DNA of 43,310 nucleotides, taken from contig JAHBWD010000071.1 of the NCBI GenBank assembly GCA_019637175.1, forward strand, positions 1 to 43,310, given 5' to 3'. This DNA is from Labilithrix sp. GTDB lineage: Bacteria > Myxococcota_A > Polyangia > Polyangiales > Polyangiaceae. Below the pieces are notes generated by a model. It was not told the origin of the DNA. It was given only the letters and a program-made list of their open reading frames with translations, and made no database searches. Of this stretch, positions 8,157 through 16,277 are shown one piece after another. The position numbers and the translations under genes were made by a program. Each line of letters opens with the position of its first letter. Position 1 is the first letter of the stretch.

Positions 8157-8513
8157 TCAGCCCGTGCGCGCGAGGATGCGCTCGACGCCGCTCGCGGCCT
8201 CGACCATCCGCCCGACGCGATCGCCGAGCGCGGCGAGGTAGACGCGCCCGCGCGGGCCCTTGATCTCCCTCGACATCACGTCGGTGCCTTCGGTGAGCCG
8301 CTCGGCGAGGCCGGAGAGCACGCCGCCGGCGACCGGCTCCGCGATCGCGCCGAGGATCGCGAGCTCGCGCTCGGTGCCCATGCCCGTGACGACGTGCCCG
8401 CGGGCGTCGACGACCGCGATCGAGGTGACCTCGCTCCGCGCCTTCACGGCCTCGAGCAGGAGGCGGAGCGCCTCGTCCTTGCGAGGGCTGCGTCGAATCC
8501 TTCGTTCGCTCAT
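8157..8513 (-). CDS. Roadblock/LC7-like small protein (probable)
   Basis: This 118-residue protein has a basic N-terminus (MSERRIRRSPRK). A helix (DEALRLLLEAVKARSEV) leads into strands TSIAVVDARGHVVTGMG and a further helix around ELAILGAIAEPVAGGVL. The strand-strand-helix order and the phrase pattern VxSIAVVDxxGxVV resemble the Roadblock/LC7 fold, often linked in myxobacteria to small GTPases of the MglA/MglB type. No GTPase gene is adjacent, so the partner is unknown. The family call is by eye and tentative. It is convergent with the anti-sigma gene and about 56 bases from the divergent lipoprotein start. Confidence 0.6.
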   Translation of the reverse strand: MSERRIRRSPRKDEALRLLLEAVKARSEVTSIAVVDARGHVVTGMGTERELAILGAIAEPVAGGVLSGLAERLTEGTDVMSREIKGPRGRVYLAALGDRVGRMVEAASGVERILARTG

Positions 8514-8569
8514 GATCCGGGGTTAGCCGCGGGAGGTGCGCCGGGCCAAATTCCGTGGCAAACGGCGCC

Positions 8570-9037
8570 ATGGCCTTGCGCGCGCTCGCTCTCCTCTCGT
8601 GCTCCTCGATCGCCTTCGCCGCCGCGGTCACGGCGTGCTCCGACGACACCGGCGGATCGATCGCGCCCGACGCCGGCGCGGAGGAGGCCGGCGCCGACGC
8701 TTCCGCCGACGCCGAAGAGTCGCGCGACGCCGGCGGCCCCGGCGAAGCCGGCGCGGAGTGCAGCTTCAACCGCGACTGCCAGCTCGCGCTCCGCTGCGCG
8801 TGCGACGAGTCGGCGGGCTGCGCGTGCAGCGCGGGGACGCGAGGGACGGGAAAGAACGGCGTCGACCCGTGCAAGGACGGCAACGACTGCGAGAGCGCGG
8901 TGTGCGTCGAAGGACCGGCCGACGCCGGCTACTTCTGCTCCGACGAGTGCGCCACGTCCGCGGATTGCGTGGGGAAGCTGCCGCAGTGCACCACGATCGC
9001 GTTCGTCGGGCGTATCTGCATCCGGAATGGCCCCTGA
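8570..9037 (+). CDS. Small Cys-rich lipoprotein, unknown function
   Basis: The protein is 155 residues from ATG 8570; a GTG at 8555 in the same frame would add five. A signal peptide MALRALALLSCSSIAFAAAV ends at TAC, giving a lipidated Cys at residue 23. An Asp/Ala/Glu/Gly linker (~24-62) is followed by a compact domain rich in paired cysteines (ECSFNRDC, RCACDE, CACS, CKDGNDC, CSDECATSADC). This build of lipobox, acidic linker and disulfide-rich tail is common in myxobacterial surface proteins of unknown role. The last codons sit in a CCCCTGAGGGG palindrome centred on the stop. Confidence 0.7.
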   Translation: MALRALALLSCSSIAFAAAVTACSDDTGGSIAPDAGAEEAGADASADAEESRDAGGPGEAGAECSFNRDCQLALRCACDESAGCACSAGTRGTGKNGVDPCKDGNDCESAVCVEGPADAGYFCSDECATSADCVGKLPQCTTIAFVGRICIRNGP

Positions 9038-9047
9038 GGGGTCGAGC

Positions 9048-9064
9048 GTTCCGATGTCCGGAAC
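9048..9064 (+). promoter_or_regulatory. Inverted repeat directly before a start codon
   Basis: GTTCCG, a 5-base gap (ATGTC), then CGGAAC forms a perfect 6-bp inverted repeat that ends immediately before the ATG at 9065. No normal Shine-Dalgarno lies elsewhere upstream. The repeat could be an operator or an RNA hairpin limiting ribosome access. This is inferred from the sequence only. Confidence 0.35.
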
Positions 9065-9823
9065 ATGCGACAGCTCGCGGTGGTGTTGATCGGTGCGATG
9101 GTGGGCCTCGGGTGCGACGACGCGAACGCGAACGCGCGCGTCGAGTCGAGCGTCGAGGTGAGCGTCGAGACGAGTGAGGAGGTCGACGCGCCGCCGCGCG
9201 TGCCCGTGCTCACGATCGACGGCGGCTTCGTCGAGCGCGCTTCGATGAAGGTCCGCGGCAAGGTCGAAGACGCGTCCGAGCCGCCGATCTTCCGCCTTCG
9301 CGGCGAGAGCGGCTGCGCGCGAGACGTGAAGCTCGCGACGACGTCGACGGGGATCGCCTTCTCGATCGCCCTCGGGGTCGACGAGCTCACGGACGCGTTC
9401 GGGTGCGCGATCGACGGCGACGTCGGCGATCGCATGCTCCCGCCGATCGAGATCGCGCCGGCCGCGGAGACGATCTCGTCGTCGGCGGGGCTCTCGCTCG
9501 ATCCCTCGGTCGCGCTGGTCTCGGCCGACGTCGATCCGCGCGCCGGGCAGGTCGTCAGGCTCGTCGTCGACGCCGACGACGCCGTGCGTGAAGCTCGCGC
9601 GACGCTCGGCGGTCGCACGTACCTCGCGAGGCTCGCGCCCGCGAGCGAAGATGAGACGAGCGAGGCGAGCGTCATCCTCGAGATCCCGGCGCGCGCCTGG
9701 GCGGAGGCCGTCGTCAGCGGCGCGTCCGTCGACGTCGACGTCACGGACCCGAGCGGCAAGCATCGCGCGCTTCGCGTTCGACCCTCCGCGCGCGTGGAGA
9801 AGCTCGTCGACGAAGGCGACTAG
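9065..9823 (+). CDS. Predicted lipoprotein, unknown function
   Basis: This is a 252-residue protein. MRQLAVVLIGAMVGLGC is a lipoprotein signal with lipidated Cys at 17 (VGLGC), followed by an acidic linker with repeated VESS/VEVS/VETS phrases. The rest is a beta-rich region (VLTIDGGFVERASMKVRGKV, ARATLGGRTYLARL, ASVDVDVTDPSGKHRALRVR) with only two further cysteines (GCARD, GCAID) that may form a disulfide. The beta-rich pattern suggests Ig-like or carbohydrate-binding-like domains, but no family is recognised. It follows another small lipoprotein gene and is convergent with a membrane protein gene 39 bases away. Confidence 0.7.
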   Translation: MRQLAVVLIGAMVGLGCDDANANARVESSVEVSVETSEEVDAPPRVPVLTIDGGFVERASMKVRGKVEDASEPPIFRLRGESGCARDVKLATTSTGIAFSIALGVDELTDAFGCAIDGDVGDRMLPPIEIAPAAETISSSAGLSLDPSVALVSADVDPRAGQVVRLVVDADDAVREARATLGGRTYLARLAPASEDETSEASVILEIPARAWAEAVVSGASVDVDVTDPSGKHRALRVRPSARVEKLVDEGD

Positions 9824-9862
9824 GGCTGCTGAGCGATCGGCTGCGACCGCGCTCGTCTGCGA

Positions 9863-10861
9863 TCACGGCGTGGGTCGCGGCGCCGGCGGAGGCTTCGGCT
9901 TCACCTTCGGCGCCGCGCTGGCGCTCGCGCTGACCGCGGGCGGGCTGCTCGCGGCCGGCGCGTCCGAAGACGGCCGCTGCGAAGGCGCCGCGCTCGGTTG
10001 CGGAGGAGGCGCGCTCGCGCTCGCGGTGGCGGTCGCCGAAGGCGTGCCCAGCGGGCTCTCGATCCCGAGCCACGACGGCCTCTGTACGATGATGATCGCG
10101 ATGCCCGCGGCGGTGACGAGGACCAGCATCGCGCCGAAGGCGACGAGCTTCTGCTTCATCGACGGACCGGAGCGCGGGCGCACGACGACGGTCTCCGTGC
10201 GCGGCCGGCGCGGGTTGATCGGACGGTTCGGCATCTGAACCGTCATCTGATGCGGCGCGAGCACCTGATGCGGGAGCGCCTGCGCGACCGGATACGCGGG
10301 GTTGCTCGCCGGCGGCGCCGCGAGATGAGGACCCGACGGCGCGTGGCCCGCCGAGATCGGGCCGGGAGGAGAAGAGATCCCCGGCGTGACGACGGGCTGC
10401 GTCCCCGGTTGCCCGAGCGGCACCGTCATGTGCGGCGGCGCGGTCGGAACGGTGTCTTCGGTGGCGACGATCACCGCGGGCGCGTTGATGTCTTCCTGCG
10501 GCGCTCGCGTCGGCGGGATCGTGTGCGGGCGCGCGGACGAGTAGGTCGCGCTCGAGCGCCCCGACGAGTCGCCCACATGCACGCCCTTCTGACTCGCCCT
10601 GCTCCGAGGCACCGGCGTCTCTGCGGGATCGTCCTCTTGATCGACGTCGACGTCGGCGGCGTCTTGCGCCGGCGGCGGCAGCTCGTCCAGATCGAGCGGA
10701 TCGCCGAGCGCGGCGTGGAGCGCGTCGAAGTCGACGGCCTCCGGCAGCGTGTTGCCGTTGGCTTCTTGGGCGGGCGGGAGCGGGCGGCCCAGGCCGGGCT
10801 CGGTGCCGCCGCCGCGCGCGCGCGCGTCAGGGCCCTCGGGGTCCTCTCGCTCAGCTCCCAT
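9863..10861 (-). CDS. Pro/Ala-rich single-span membrane protein, unknown function
   Basis: This is a 332-residue low-complexity protein. Residues 1-~235 are rich in Pro, Ala, Asp and Gln, with an acidic patch (DVDVDQEDDPAE, ~71-82). One hydrophobic span (~238-260, LVAFGAMLVLVTAAGIAIIIV) precedes a short Ser/Ala/Pro tail ending in KPKPPPAPRP. It probably sits in the inner membrane with a long cytoplasmic N-terminus. It lies 68 bases downstream of the Ser/Thr kinase gene on the same strand, and the kinase has a similar Pro/Ala-rich tail and span, so it may be a substrate or partner. That link is inference from position. No catalytic motif is seen. Confidence 0.65.
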   Translation of the reverse strand: MGAEREDPEGPDARARGGGTEPGLGRPLPPAQEANGNTLPEAVDFDALHAALGDPLDLDELPPPAQDAADVDVDQEDDPAETPVPRSRASQKGVHVGDSSGRSSATYSSARPHTIPPTRAPQEDINAPAVIVATEDTVPTAPPHMTVPLGQPGTQPVVTPGISSPPGPISAGHAPSGPHLAAPPASNPAYPVAQALPHQVLAPHQMTVQMPNRPINPRRPRTETVVVRPRSGPSMKQKLVAFGAMLVLVTAAGIAIIIVQRPSWLGIESPLGTPSATATASASAPPPQPSAAPSQRPSSDAPAASSPPAVSASASAAPKVKPKPPPAPRPTP

Positions 10862-10880
10862 CTCGCGTCAAAAGCCTATC

Positions 10881-10906
10881 CGATTTTCGCTTCGTGGCGA
10901 AAACCG
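10881..10906 (-). terminator. Hairpin after the kinase gene
   Basis: CGATTTTCGC, a 6-base loop (TTCGTG), then GCGAAAACCG forms a 10-bp stem with one mismatch. Read on the minus strand it lies 24-49 bases beyond the kinase stop and is followed shortly by a CTTTT run, so it may partly terminate the kinase transcript before the next gene. Confidence 0.4.
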
Positions 10907-10929
10907 AGAATGGGTGCGCAGAGTTCGCC

Positions 10930-12714
10930 TCAGTCGAAGCCGACGTCTTCGGGGCGCGGCGCGCCCGGCTTGGGGGTCGGCTTGCGCACGGCCGAGGTCG
11001 CGGGCGCCGCGACGGGAGGAGCGGACGGCGCCGGCGGCGCGACGACCGGCGGCGGACGCGGGCCCTTCGGCGGCGCCGCGGCAGGCGCCGATGTGCGCGC
11101 GGGGGCGTTCGACGGAGCGACGGCCGCGAGCGCGGACGCGCTCGGCGCCGGCTCGGCCGGGGCGACGGGAGCGGTGACGGCCGTGACGGAGGCGATGGGG
11201 ATCGCCGGCGTGGACGCGGCGGCGGCGACCGCGGGCGCTTCGTTTCGCCGCCACGGCTTGGTCACGAGGAGCACGGCGCCTCCGACGAGCATCGCGCCCA
11301 CCGCCGCCGCGGCGAGCAGCGGCGCGAGCATGCTTCGTTCGGGCGGGCGCGTCTGCGCCTCGCCGGAGATCGGTCCCGTGCCGCCGGCCGCGTACGTCCG
11401 GGGAAAGACGATGTCGCTCCCGCGCGCGTCGGAGGGGGCGCCGCTCGCCGGCGGCACCTCCAGCGGCGCGCGCTCGGCGAGGGCGGCGCGGACGACGTCG
11501 TCGGAGGCCTCGCTGCCGAACGGCCCGATCCCCATCTCGGTTCCGTGCTGCGCGAGCCGCTGCGTCGCGCGCGATACGTCGCTCGTGTGCGTCTCCGCGG
11601 AGCGATCGATCGGACGCTTCTTCGGTGTGGGCTGGCTCCCCGGCATCGAAGGCGGACCGCTCGCGCGCGTCGACTCGGCGATGGTCGGCGGCGGCATGCC
11701 CACGTCGGTCGGATCGCCCACGCGCCCCATGCGCGGCGTCTCCGGCACCGGCGACAGCTCGGTCCCCGCGAGCGGCAGCGAGGTGCTCGCGTTCCCCATC
11801 GGGCCGGAGGTGAGCATGTTCACCGCGGTGACCGACTTCGGCGCGGCCTCTTCGTCGCGGAGCAGCCGTCGCAGCTCGGAGGCGAAGGAGAAGCAGTCAC
11901 GCGGACGGTCGTGCGGCTCCTTGGCGATCGACGACATCACGAGGCGCTCGACGTCTCGCGACACGTTCGTGAACCTCGACACGGGAGGCGCCGGCTTCTG
12001 CGCGTGCGCCGCGCCGATCGCGTACGCGTCGCCGAGATCGTCGAACGGTCCGCGCCCCGCGATCATCTCGTAGAGGACGAGCCCGAGCGAATAGATGTCC
12101 GTCGGCGGCCCGAGCTGCCCGCCCATGATTTGCTCGGGCGACGCGTAGCGCAGCGTGCCCAGGAACTTGCCCTGCGTGTGGCTCGCCTTCCGATCGAGCA
12201 GCCGCATGATCCCGAAGTCGAGGAGCTTCGTCGTCGTGGTGCCGTTCGTGTTCCGGTGGAGAAAGATGTTCTCCGGCTTGACGTCGCGATGGATGATCGC
12301 GTTCTCGTGCGCGTGCTCGAGCGCGTCGAGCACGTCGATCGCGACGCGATAGCAGTGCGAAGGATCGAGCGACCCCTTCTTCTCGAGCACCATCCGCAGG
12401 TTCTGCCCGTTGAGCCGCTCCATCACGTAGAACGGCATGCGCCGCTCGTCGGCGGTCATCCCCGCGGTCACGACGTCGACGATGTTCGGGTGCTGTAGCT
12501 TCGCGAGCGCCCTCGCCTCCTGCTCCATGCGCTTGGCGAGGTCTTCGCGCGACACGAGCTGCGGGTGGAGCGTCTTGAGCACGTACCGCTTGCCGACGCT
12601 GACGTCCTCGACGTCGTAGACGCTGCCCATGCCGCCGGTCGCGAGGTGGCGCACCACGCGGTAGACGGTGCCCGGCAGCTGCTGGCCGGGCGCGTAGAGG
12701 GCGGGATCGCTCAC
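10930..12714 (-). CDS. Transmembrane Ser/Thr protein kinase (PknB-like)
   Basis: This is a 594-residue Hanks-type kinase. The glycine loop GGMGSVY is at ~27-33, the catalytic Lys in YVLKTL at 47, HRDVKPEN at 142-149 (catalytic Asp 144), DFG at 166-168 and SPEQ at 192-195, so it should be active. The kinase domain ends near residue 290. A long linker rich in Pro/Ser/Thr follows, then one membrane span (~463-485) and a Pro/Ala-rich tail without recognisable sensor repeats (no PASTA). GTG 12714 is chosen as start because it precedes the domain by about 15 residues; the longer frame to 12807 would run over the start of the divergent gene. Targets are unknown. Confidence 0.92.
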   Translation of the reverse strand: MSDPALYAPGQQLPGTVYRVVRHLATGGMGSVYDVEDVSVGKRYVLKTLHPQLVSREDLAKRMEQEARALAKLQHPNIVDVVTAGMTADERRMPFYVMERLNGQNLRMVLEKKGSLDPSHCYRVAIDVLDALEHAHENAIIHRDVKPENIFLHRNTNGTTTTKLLDFGIMRLLDRKASHTQGKFLGTLRYASPEQIMGGQLGPPTDIYSLGLVLYEMIAGRGPFDDLGDAYAIGAAHAQKPAPPVSRFTNVSRDVERLVMSSIAKEPHDRPRDCFSFASELRRLLRDEEAAPKSVTAVNMLTSGPMGNASTSLPLAGTELSPVPETPRMGRVGDPTDVGMPPPTIAESTRASGPPSMPGSQPTPKKRPIDRSAETHTSDVSRATQRLAQHGTEMGIGPFGSEASDDVVRAALAERAPLEVPPASGAPSDARGSDIVFPRTYAAGGTGPISGEAQTRPPERSMLAPLLAAAAVGAMLVGGAVLLVTKPWRRNEAPAVAAAASTPAIPIASVTAVTAPVAPAEPAPSASALAAVAPSNAPARTSAPAAAPPKGPRPPPVVAPPAPSAPPVAAPATSAVRKPTPKPGAPRPEDVGFD

Positions 12715-12800
12715 GGAAGCATGTTCGCAGGGCGGGCTGGCGGCGTCCAGCCGGGCGGAGGGTGTACTCGCCCCACGGAGACCCGTGATAGCCTCACGCC

Positions 12801-13679
12801 ATGTCACGACGCTCCACGCGAGCGTTTTCTCGCCTCGCCTTCTTTGCTTTCGTGGGTGCGGCCACGATCGCGGTCGCGTGCGGCGTCGATGTCATCGGGG
12901 AGCGCGTGGTGATCATCCCCGTCGACGCGACGCCGGACGTCGAGCCGTCGCTCCCCCCGAAGCCCGACGGCGCTCCCCCCGTCGACGCCGGTGACGCGGC
13001 GAAGCCGGATTGCCCGGAGGGGCTCTCGGGTCCGCGACTCGTCCCGGTCCCTGGGTCCGACTTCTGCATCGACACGACCGAGGTGTCGAATGCGCAATAC
13101 AACGAATTCCTCTCGGCGACGAACGGCGGGCGCCTCGACGCAGGCATCCCCGAAGGTGGTCTACCCCCGCGGTGCAACGCAGCACGAGGCTTCGACCGTG
13201 CCGTCGGCGCGCTTCCCGAGGGTGGCCCTCCGGCACACCCGGTCACGTACGTCTCATGGTGCGCGGCCTACGCTTACTGCGCGTGGGCAGGGAAGCGTCT
13301 GTGCGGAAACGTCGTCGCGCGCGACGCAGGCTCGGGTGACTGGTACGAGGCGTGCTCCGACCACGGCAAGCACGTGTACCCGTACGGCGATGTCCACGAG
13401 CCGCAGGCATGCAACGACGAGAACGTCGTCGGCGATCTCGAGCCCGTCGGCTCCCGACCGACGTGCGAGGGTGGAGTGCCGGGGCTCTTCGACATGGCCG
13501 GGAACGTCATCGAGTGGATCGACGACTGCGACGGTCCTGGTGACGCGAGCCTCTGCGCCATCGTGGGGGGGTTCCACTCGAGCCCTGCGATCCTTTCGAC
13601 GTGCCGACAGACGGCCGACTACCCCGTCAACGGGTCAAGCGGCGTCGTCGGTTTCCGCTGCTGCACCGACCGCCCCTGA
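12801..13679 (+). CDS. FGE/SUMF1-domain lipoprotein
   Basis: This 292-residue protein has an Arg-rich N-terminus, a hydrophobic core and a likely lipidated Cys at 27 (AVACG), then a Pro/Asp linker. Residues ~75-290 form a formylglycine-generating-enzyme (SUMF1) type domain, with DFCIDTTEVSNAQYNEFL, HPVTYVSWCAAYAYCAWAGKRLC, GNVIEWIDDC and the terminal GFRCC. In true FGE a pair of cysteines oxidises a sulfatase cysteine. Many bacterial relatives are non-catalytic or bind other proteins, and no sulfatase gene is nearby. The surface location and many Cys suggest a structural or binding role. It ends 47 bases before the first gene of the polysaccharide locus, on the opposite strand. Confidence 0.85.
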   Translation: MSRRSTRAFSRLAFFAFVGAATIAVACGVDVIGERVVIIPVDATPDVEPSLPPKPDGAPPVDAGDAAKPDCPEGLSGPRLVPVPGSDFCIDTTEVSNAQYNEFLSATNGGRLDAGIPEGGLPPRCNAARGFDRAVGALPEGGPPAHPVTYVSWCAAYAYCAWAGKRLCGNVVARDAGSGDWYEACSDHGKHVYPYGDVHEPQACNDENVVGDLEPVGSRPTCEGGVPGLFDMAGNVIEWIDDCDGPGDASLCAIVGGFHSSPAILSTCRQTADYPVNGSSGVVGFRCCTDRP

Positions 13680-13726
13680 TCGCGGCGAGGACGATCGGAC
13701 GGCGTCCGCGCGCGCGGCGCCGACTG

Positions 13727-14962
13727 TCAACGTGCGCGCATCAGCGTATCGTAGAGCCGCGCATACCGGGCGACGCCCACCCGTTCGAGATCGAAATGGC
13801 GCCGCGCGGCATCCACGGTCGACGACGTACGCAGCGGGCGCGGGCGCGTCGCGAGCGCGACCACCTCGCGAGCGCACCGCTCGATGGAGGTGTTCGAGAA
13901 GTCGTCGAGGACGACACATGCACCGTTCTCGGTCGCGAGGTCGGTCTGGTCTCCGATGTCTCCGTTGACGACTGCGACGTTGCCGCACGCGAGGTACTCG
14001 GCGACCTTCGTCGGGCTCGACCCGGTCTTCGAGAAGCAACTCTGGATGAACGAGAGCCCGACATCGCCGACGCAGAGGTACTCGGGCATGCGGCTCGGCT
14101 CGACCTTGCGGACGACGACGTCGGTCTCGGCGAACCCCGTCTTCGCGAGCTGCGCCTGCAGGCGCGAGGCATCCGAGGGCGTGAAGCAAACGAAGCTCAC
14201 GCGACCGCCAAGCTTCTGGTGGTGCCGTCTGACGGCGGCCGCGAAGCGGGCCATCTCCGGTTCGAGATACCAAGTGCCGAGCGAGCCCGCATAGACGATC
14301 GTGAGGTCGCCGTCGATCCGGAGCTCTCTGCGTAGACGCGTCCGCGCTTCCTCGGACGGGCGGAACCTGTCCATGTCGACACAGCAGGGGATCACCTCGA
14401 GAGCCGGGCGTGATCCGAGCACGTGATTGTCCTTTAGCCATCGCGCGAGCGCGTGCGTCAGCGTCACGATGCCGTCCGCTTGGCGGAACAGCCGTCGCTC
14501 GTAGGTCTTCACGAGCCGATACTCGATCCGCTCTTTCGTCCAGTGACCGCAATCCACGTACTCATCGCCGATCATGCCGCGACAATCGAAGAGGACCTTC
14601 GACCGGCGCGAGACCTGACCGGTGACGTCGGCGATCGCCGTCGCGAAGTAGCTGCGTCCATGGATGATGTCCGGCGGCCGAGCGAGCGCGGCACGGAGAG
14701 ACGTGCTCACCCCGCGAGCTGCCTCCTGTACCTTGACGGCGAGCGGCGCTCGCATGGTGCGGGAGAGCGGGTGCCATCGGATCCCGCTTTGCGCGAGACT
14801 GCTGCGGATCGCTTCTCGCGCCTCAGCCGTGACGGTCGACAGCTCGAAGCTCACCAGATCGATTTCGACTCCGCGGCGCGCGAGCCCCCGCAGGTAAGGG
14901 AGAACCTGCGATTGGCCCAGGTTCTCCGCCATTCCGTTCTGAGAGATGTAGAGCGAACGCAT
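13727..14962 (-). CDS. Glycosyltransferase, GT4-like (GT-B fold)
   Basis: This is a 411-residue protein. An N-terminal acceptor domain opens with SLYISQNGMAENLGQSQVLPYLRGLARRG, typical of GT4 enzymes. The C-terminal donor domain has IVYAGSLGTWYLEPEMARF, a segment around SRMPEYLCVGDVGLSF and the SSPTKVAEYLACG loop that carries the GT4 donor-binding Glu. It is expected to add a sugar from a nucleotide donor to the lipid-linked repeat unit on the cytoplasmic face. ATG 14962 is chosen; the frame is open to 15172, but the added part is Arg/Ser-rich and overlaps the divergent gene. It is transcribed away from the next glycosyltransferase across a 172-base gap. Donor and linkage are unknown. Confidence 0.88.
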   Translation of the reverse strand: MRSLYISQNGMAENLGQSQVLPYLRGLARRGVEIDLVSFELSTVTAEAREAIRSSLAQSGIRWHPLSRTMRAPLAVKVQEAARGVSTSLRAALARPPDIIHGRSYFATAIADVTGQVSRRSKVLFDCRGMIGDEYVDCGHWTKERIEYRLVKTYERRLFRQADGIVTLTHALARWLKDNHVLGSRPALEVIPCCVDMDRFRPSEEARTRLRRELRIDGDLTIVYAGSLGTWYLEPEMARFAAAVRRHHQKLGGRVSFVCFTPSDASRLQAQLAKTGFAETDVVVRKVEPSRMPEYLCVGDVGLSFIQSCFSKTGSSPTKVAEYLACGNVAVVNGDIGDQTDLATENGACVVLDDFSNTSIERCAREVVALATRPRPLRTSSTVDAARRHFDLERVGVARYARLYDTLMRAR

Positions 14963-15134
14963 GTGACGCCGGGCGCTCCGCGAGACGCTAGCGGCGCGAC
15001 CGCGGAAAGTCACGCCTTCGAGGCTACGGCAGAGCCGTCCGACTTCTCTCCTACCGCTTCTCTCGCGTCTCTCGCTGCGGCTTCTCTCGTCGCTTCTCAC
15101 GCGCGGCGATCTGTGCCATTTCGCACGCCATCGC
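14963..15134. promoter_or_regulatory. Divergent intergenic region with CTTCTC repeats
   Basis: The 172 bases between two divergent glycosyltransferase genes must hold both promoters. Copies of CTTCTC(T/A)C occur at 15043, 15057, 15081 and 15093, with a TCTCTC remnant at 15068, spaced about 10-14 bases apart. This could be a multi-site protein-binding region or low-complexity drift. No clear sigma-70 boxes are visible. Confidence 0.4.
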
Positions 15135-16277
15135 ATGATGCACACGAGCCCTCGGTTGCTCATCGTGGTCAACGACGCGACGTTCTTCCTGTCTCACCGG
15201 CTCCCGCTCGCGGTAGGCGCGCGCGCGGCGGGCTTCGACGTTCACGTCGCGACCCCGCGCGACGTGGCATCCAAACAGATCGAGAGCGCCGGCTTCCCGC
15301 TTCATCCGTTCCCCCTCACACGGCGAGGAACGTCGCCTGCTTCGGAGGCCAAGGCGATCGCTTCGCTCGTCGCGCTCTATCGGGCGGTTCGCCCCGACGT
15401 CGCGCATCATGTGACCGCGAAGGGCATCCTCTACGGTGGCATCGCCGCGCGGGTCGTCGGCGTTCCCGCGGTCGTTCATGCCGTCTCGGGACTCGGCTAC
15501 GTCTTCATCTCCGAAAGCGCGCGTGCGCGCGCGCTGCGCAGCGCGATTCGCGCGGCGTACCGCGTGGTGACATCACACCCGAACTGCGCCGTCATCTTCC
15601 AGAACGACGATGATCGGCGGACGTTCGGCGCCGCCATTCGCACGAAGCGCGTCGTGATGATCCGTGGGAGCGGCGTCGACCTCGGGACCTTCCGTCCCAC
15701 GCCACTCCCCGCGGGGCCACCGGTAGTCGTCCTCCCGAGCCGAATGCTCTGGCACAAGGGCGTCGCGGAGTTCGTCGAAGCGGCGCGCCTGCTCCGCGCG
15801 CGAGGCGTCAGCGCGCGCTTCGCGCTCGTCGGCGGAATCGACCCAGGTAACCCCGCCGCCGTGCCGCGCGCGACGATCGACGCGTGGGTGAGCGAGGGCT
15901 GCGTCGAGTGGTGGGGCATGCGCGGCGACATGCCCGAGGTGCTCGCGAGCTCGACCCTCGTCTGCCTCCCTTCTTATCGCGAAGGAATGCCGAAGTCGCT
16001 CCTCGAGGCGTGCGCCGCCGGCCGCGGGATCGTCACCACCGACGTCCCCGGCTGCCGTGACGTCGTCGGCGGTGGAGACCACGGCGTCCTCGTTCCGGCG
16101 CGTAGCGGCAAGGCGCTCGCCGATGCGCTCGGGCCGCTCCTCTGCGATGGCGCGGCTCTCGAGCGAATGGGGCTCGCCGCGGCGAGGACGGCGTCATCCT
16201 ACGCGATCGAGACCGTCATCGAGCGGACGATCGCGCTCTATCGAGAGCTGCTCGAGGTCGCTCGAAGCCGGCCTTGA
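15135..16277 (+). CDS. Glycosyltransferase, GT4 family (PglA/WbpH-like)
   Basis: This is a 380-residue GT-B enzyme. The N-terminus LLIVVNDATFFLSHRLPLAVGARAAG is the pattern of the branch that includes PglA-type transferases. Later segments are HHVTAKGILYGGIAARVVGVPAVVHAVSGLGYVF, the donor-domain start VVLPSRMLWHKGVAEFVEAARLL, and the GT4 EX7E-type loop SYREGMPKSLLEACAAG with GIVTTDVPGCRDVV. It should transfer a sugar to a lipid-linked intermediate at the inner membrane. Two adjacent ATGs (15135, 15138) can start it. Its 3' end overlaps the 3' end of the opposite-strand polymerase gene by 62 bases, an antisense overlap. Confidence 0.93.
   Translation: MMHTSPRLLIVVNDATFFLSHRLPLAVGARAAGFDVHVATPRDVASKQIESAGFPLHPFPLTRRGTSPASEAKAIASLVALYRAVRPDVAHHVTAKGILYGGIAARVVGVPAVVHAVSGLGYVFISESARARALRSAIRAAYRVVTSHPNCAVIFQNDDDRRTFGAAIRTKRVVMIRGSGVDLGTFRPTPLPAGPPVVVLPSRMLWHKGVAEFVEAARLLRARGVSARFALVGGIDPGNPAAVPRATIDAWVSEGCVEWWGMRGDMPEVLASSTLVCLPSYREGMPKSLLEACAAGRGIVTTDVPGCRDVVGGGDHGVLVPARSGKALADALGPLLCDGAALERMGLAAARTASSYAIETVIERTIALYRELLEVARSRP

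Noticed and set aside
9998..12073. A 691-codon open frame on the plus strand
   Set aside because: It lies opposite the kinase and the Pro/Ala-rich protein genes. The kinase frame has every Hanks motif, so the opposite frame is a shadow.
12715..12807. Upstream extension of the kinase to the ATG at 12807
   Set aside because: It would overlap the start of the divergent FGE-domain gene and adds residues without homology before the kinase domain. GTG 12714 is enough.
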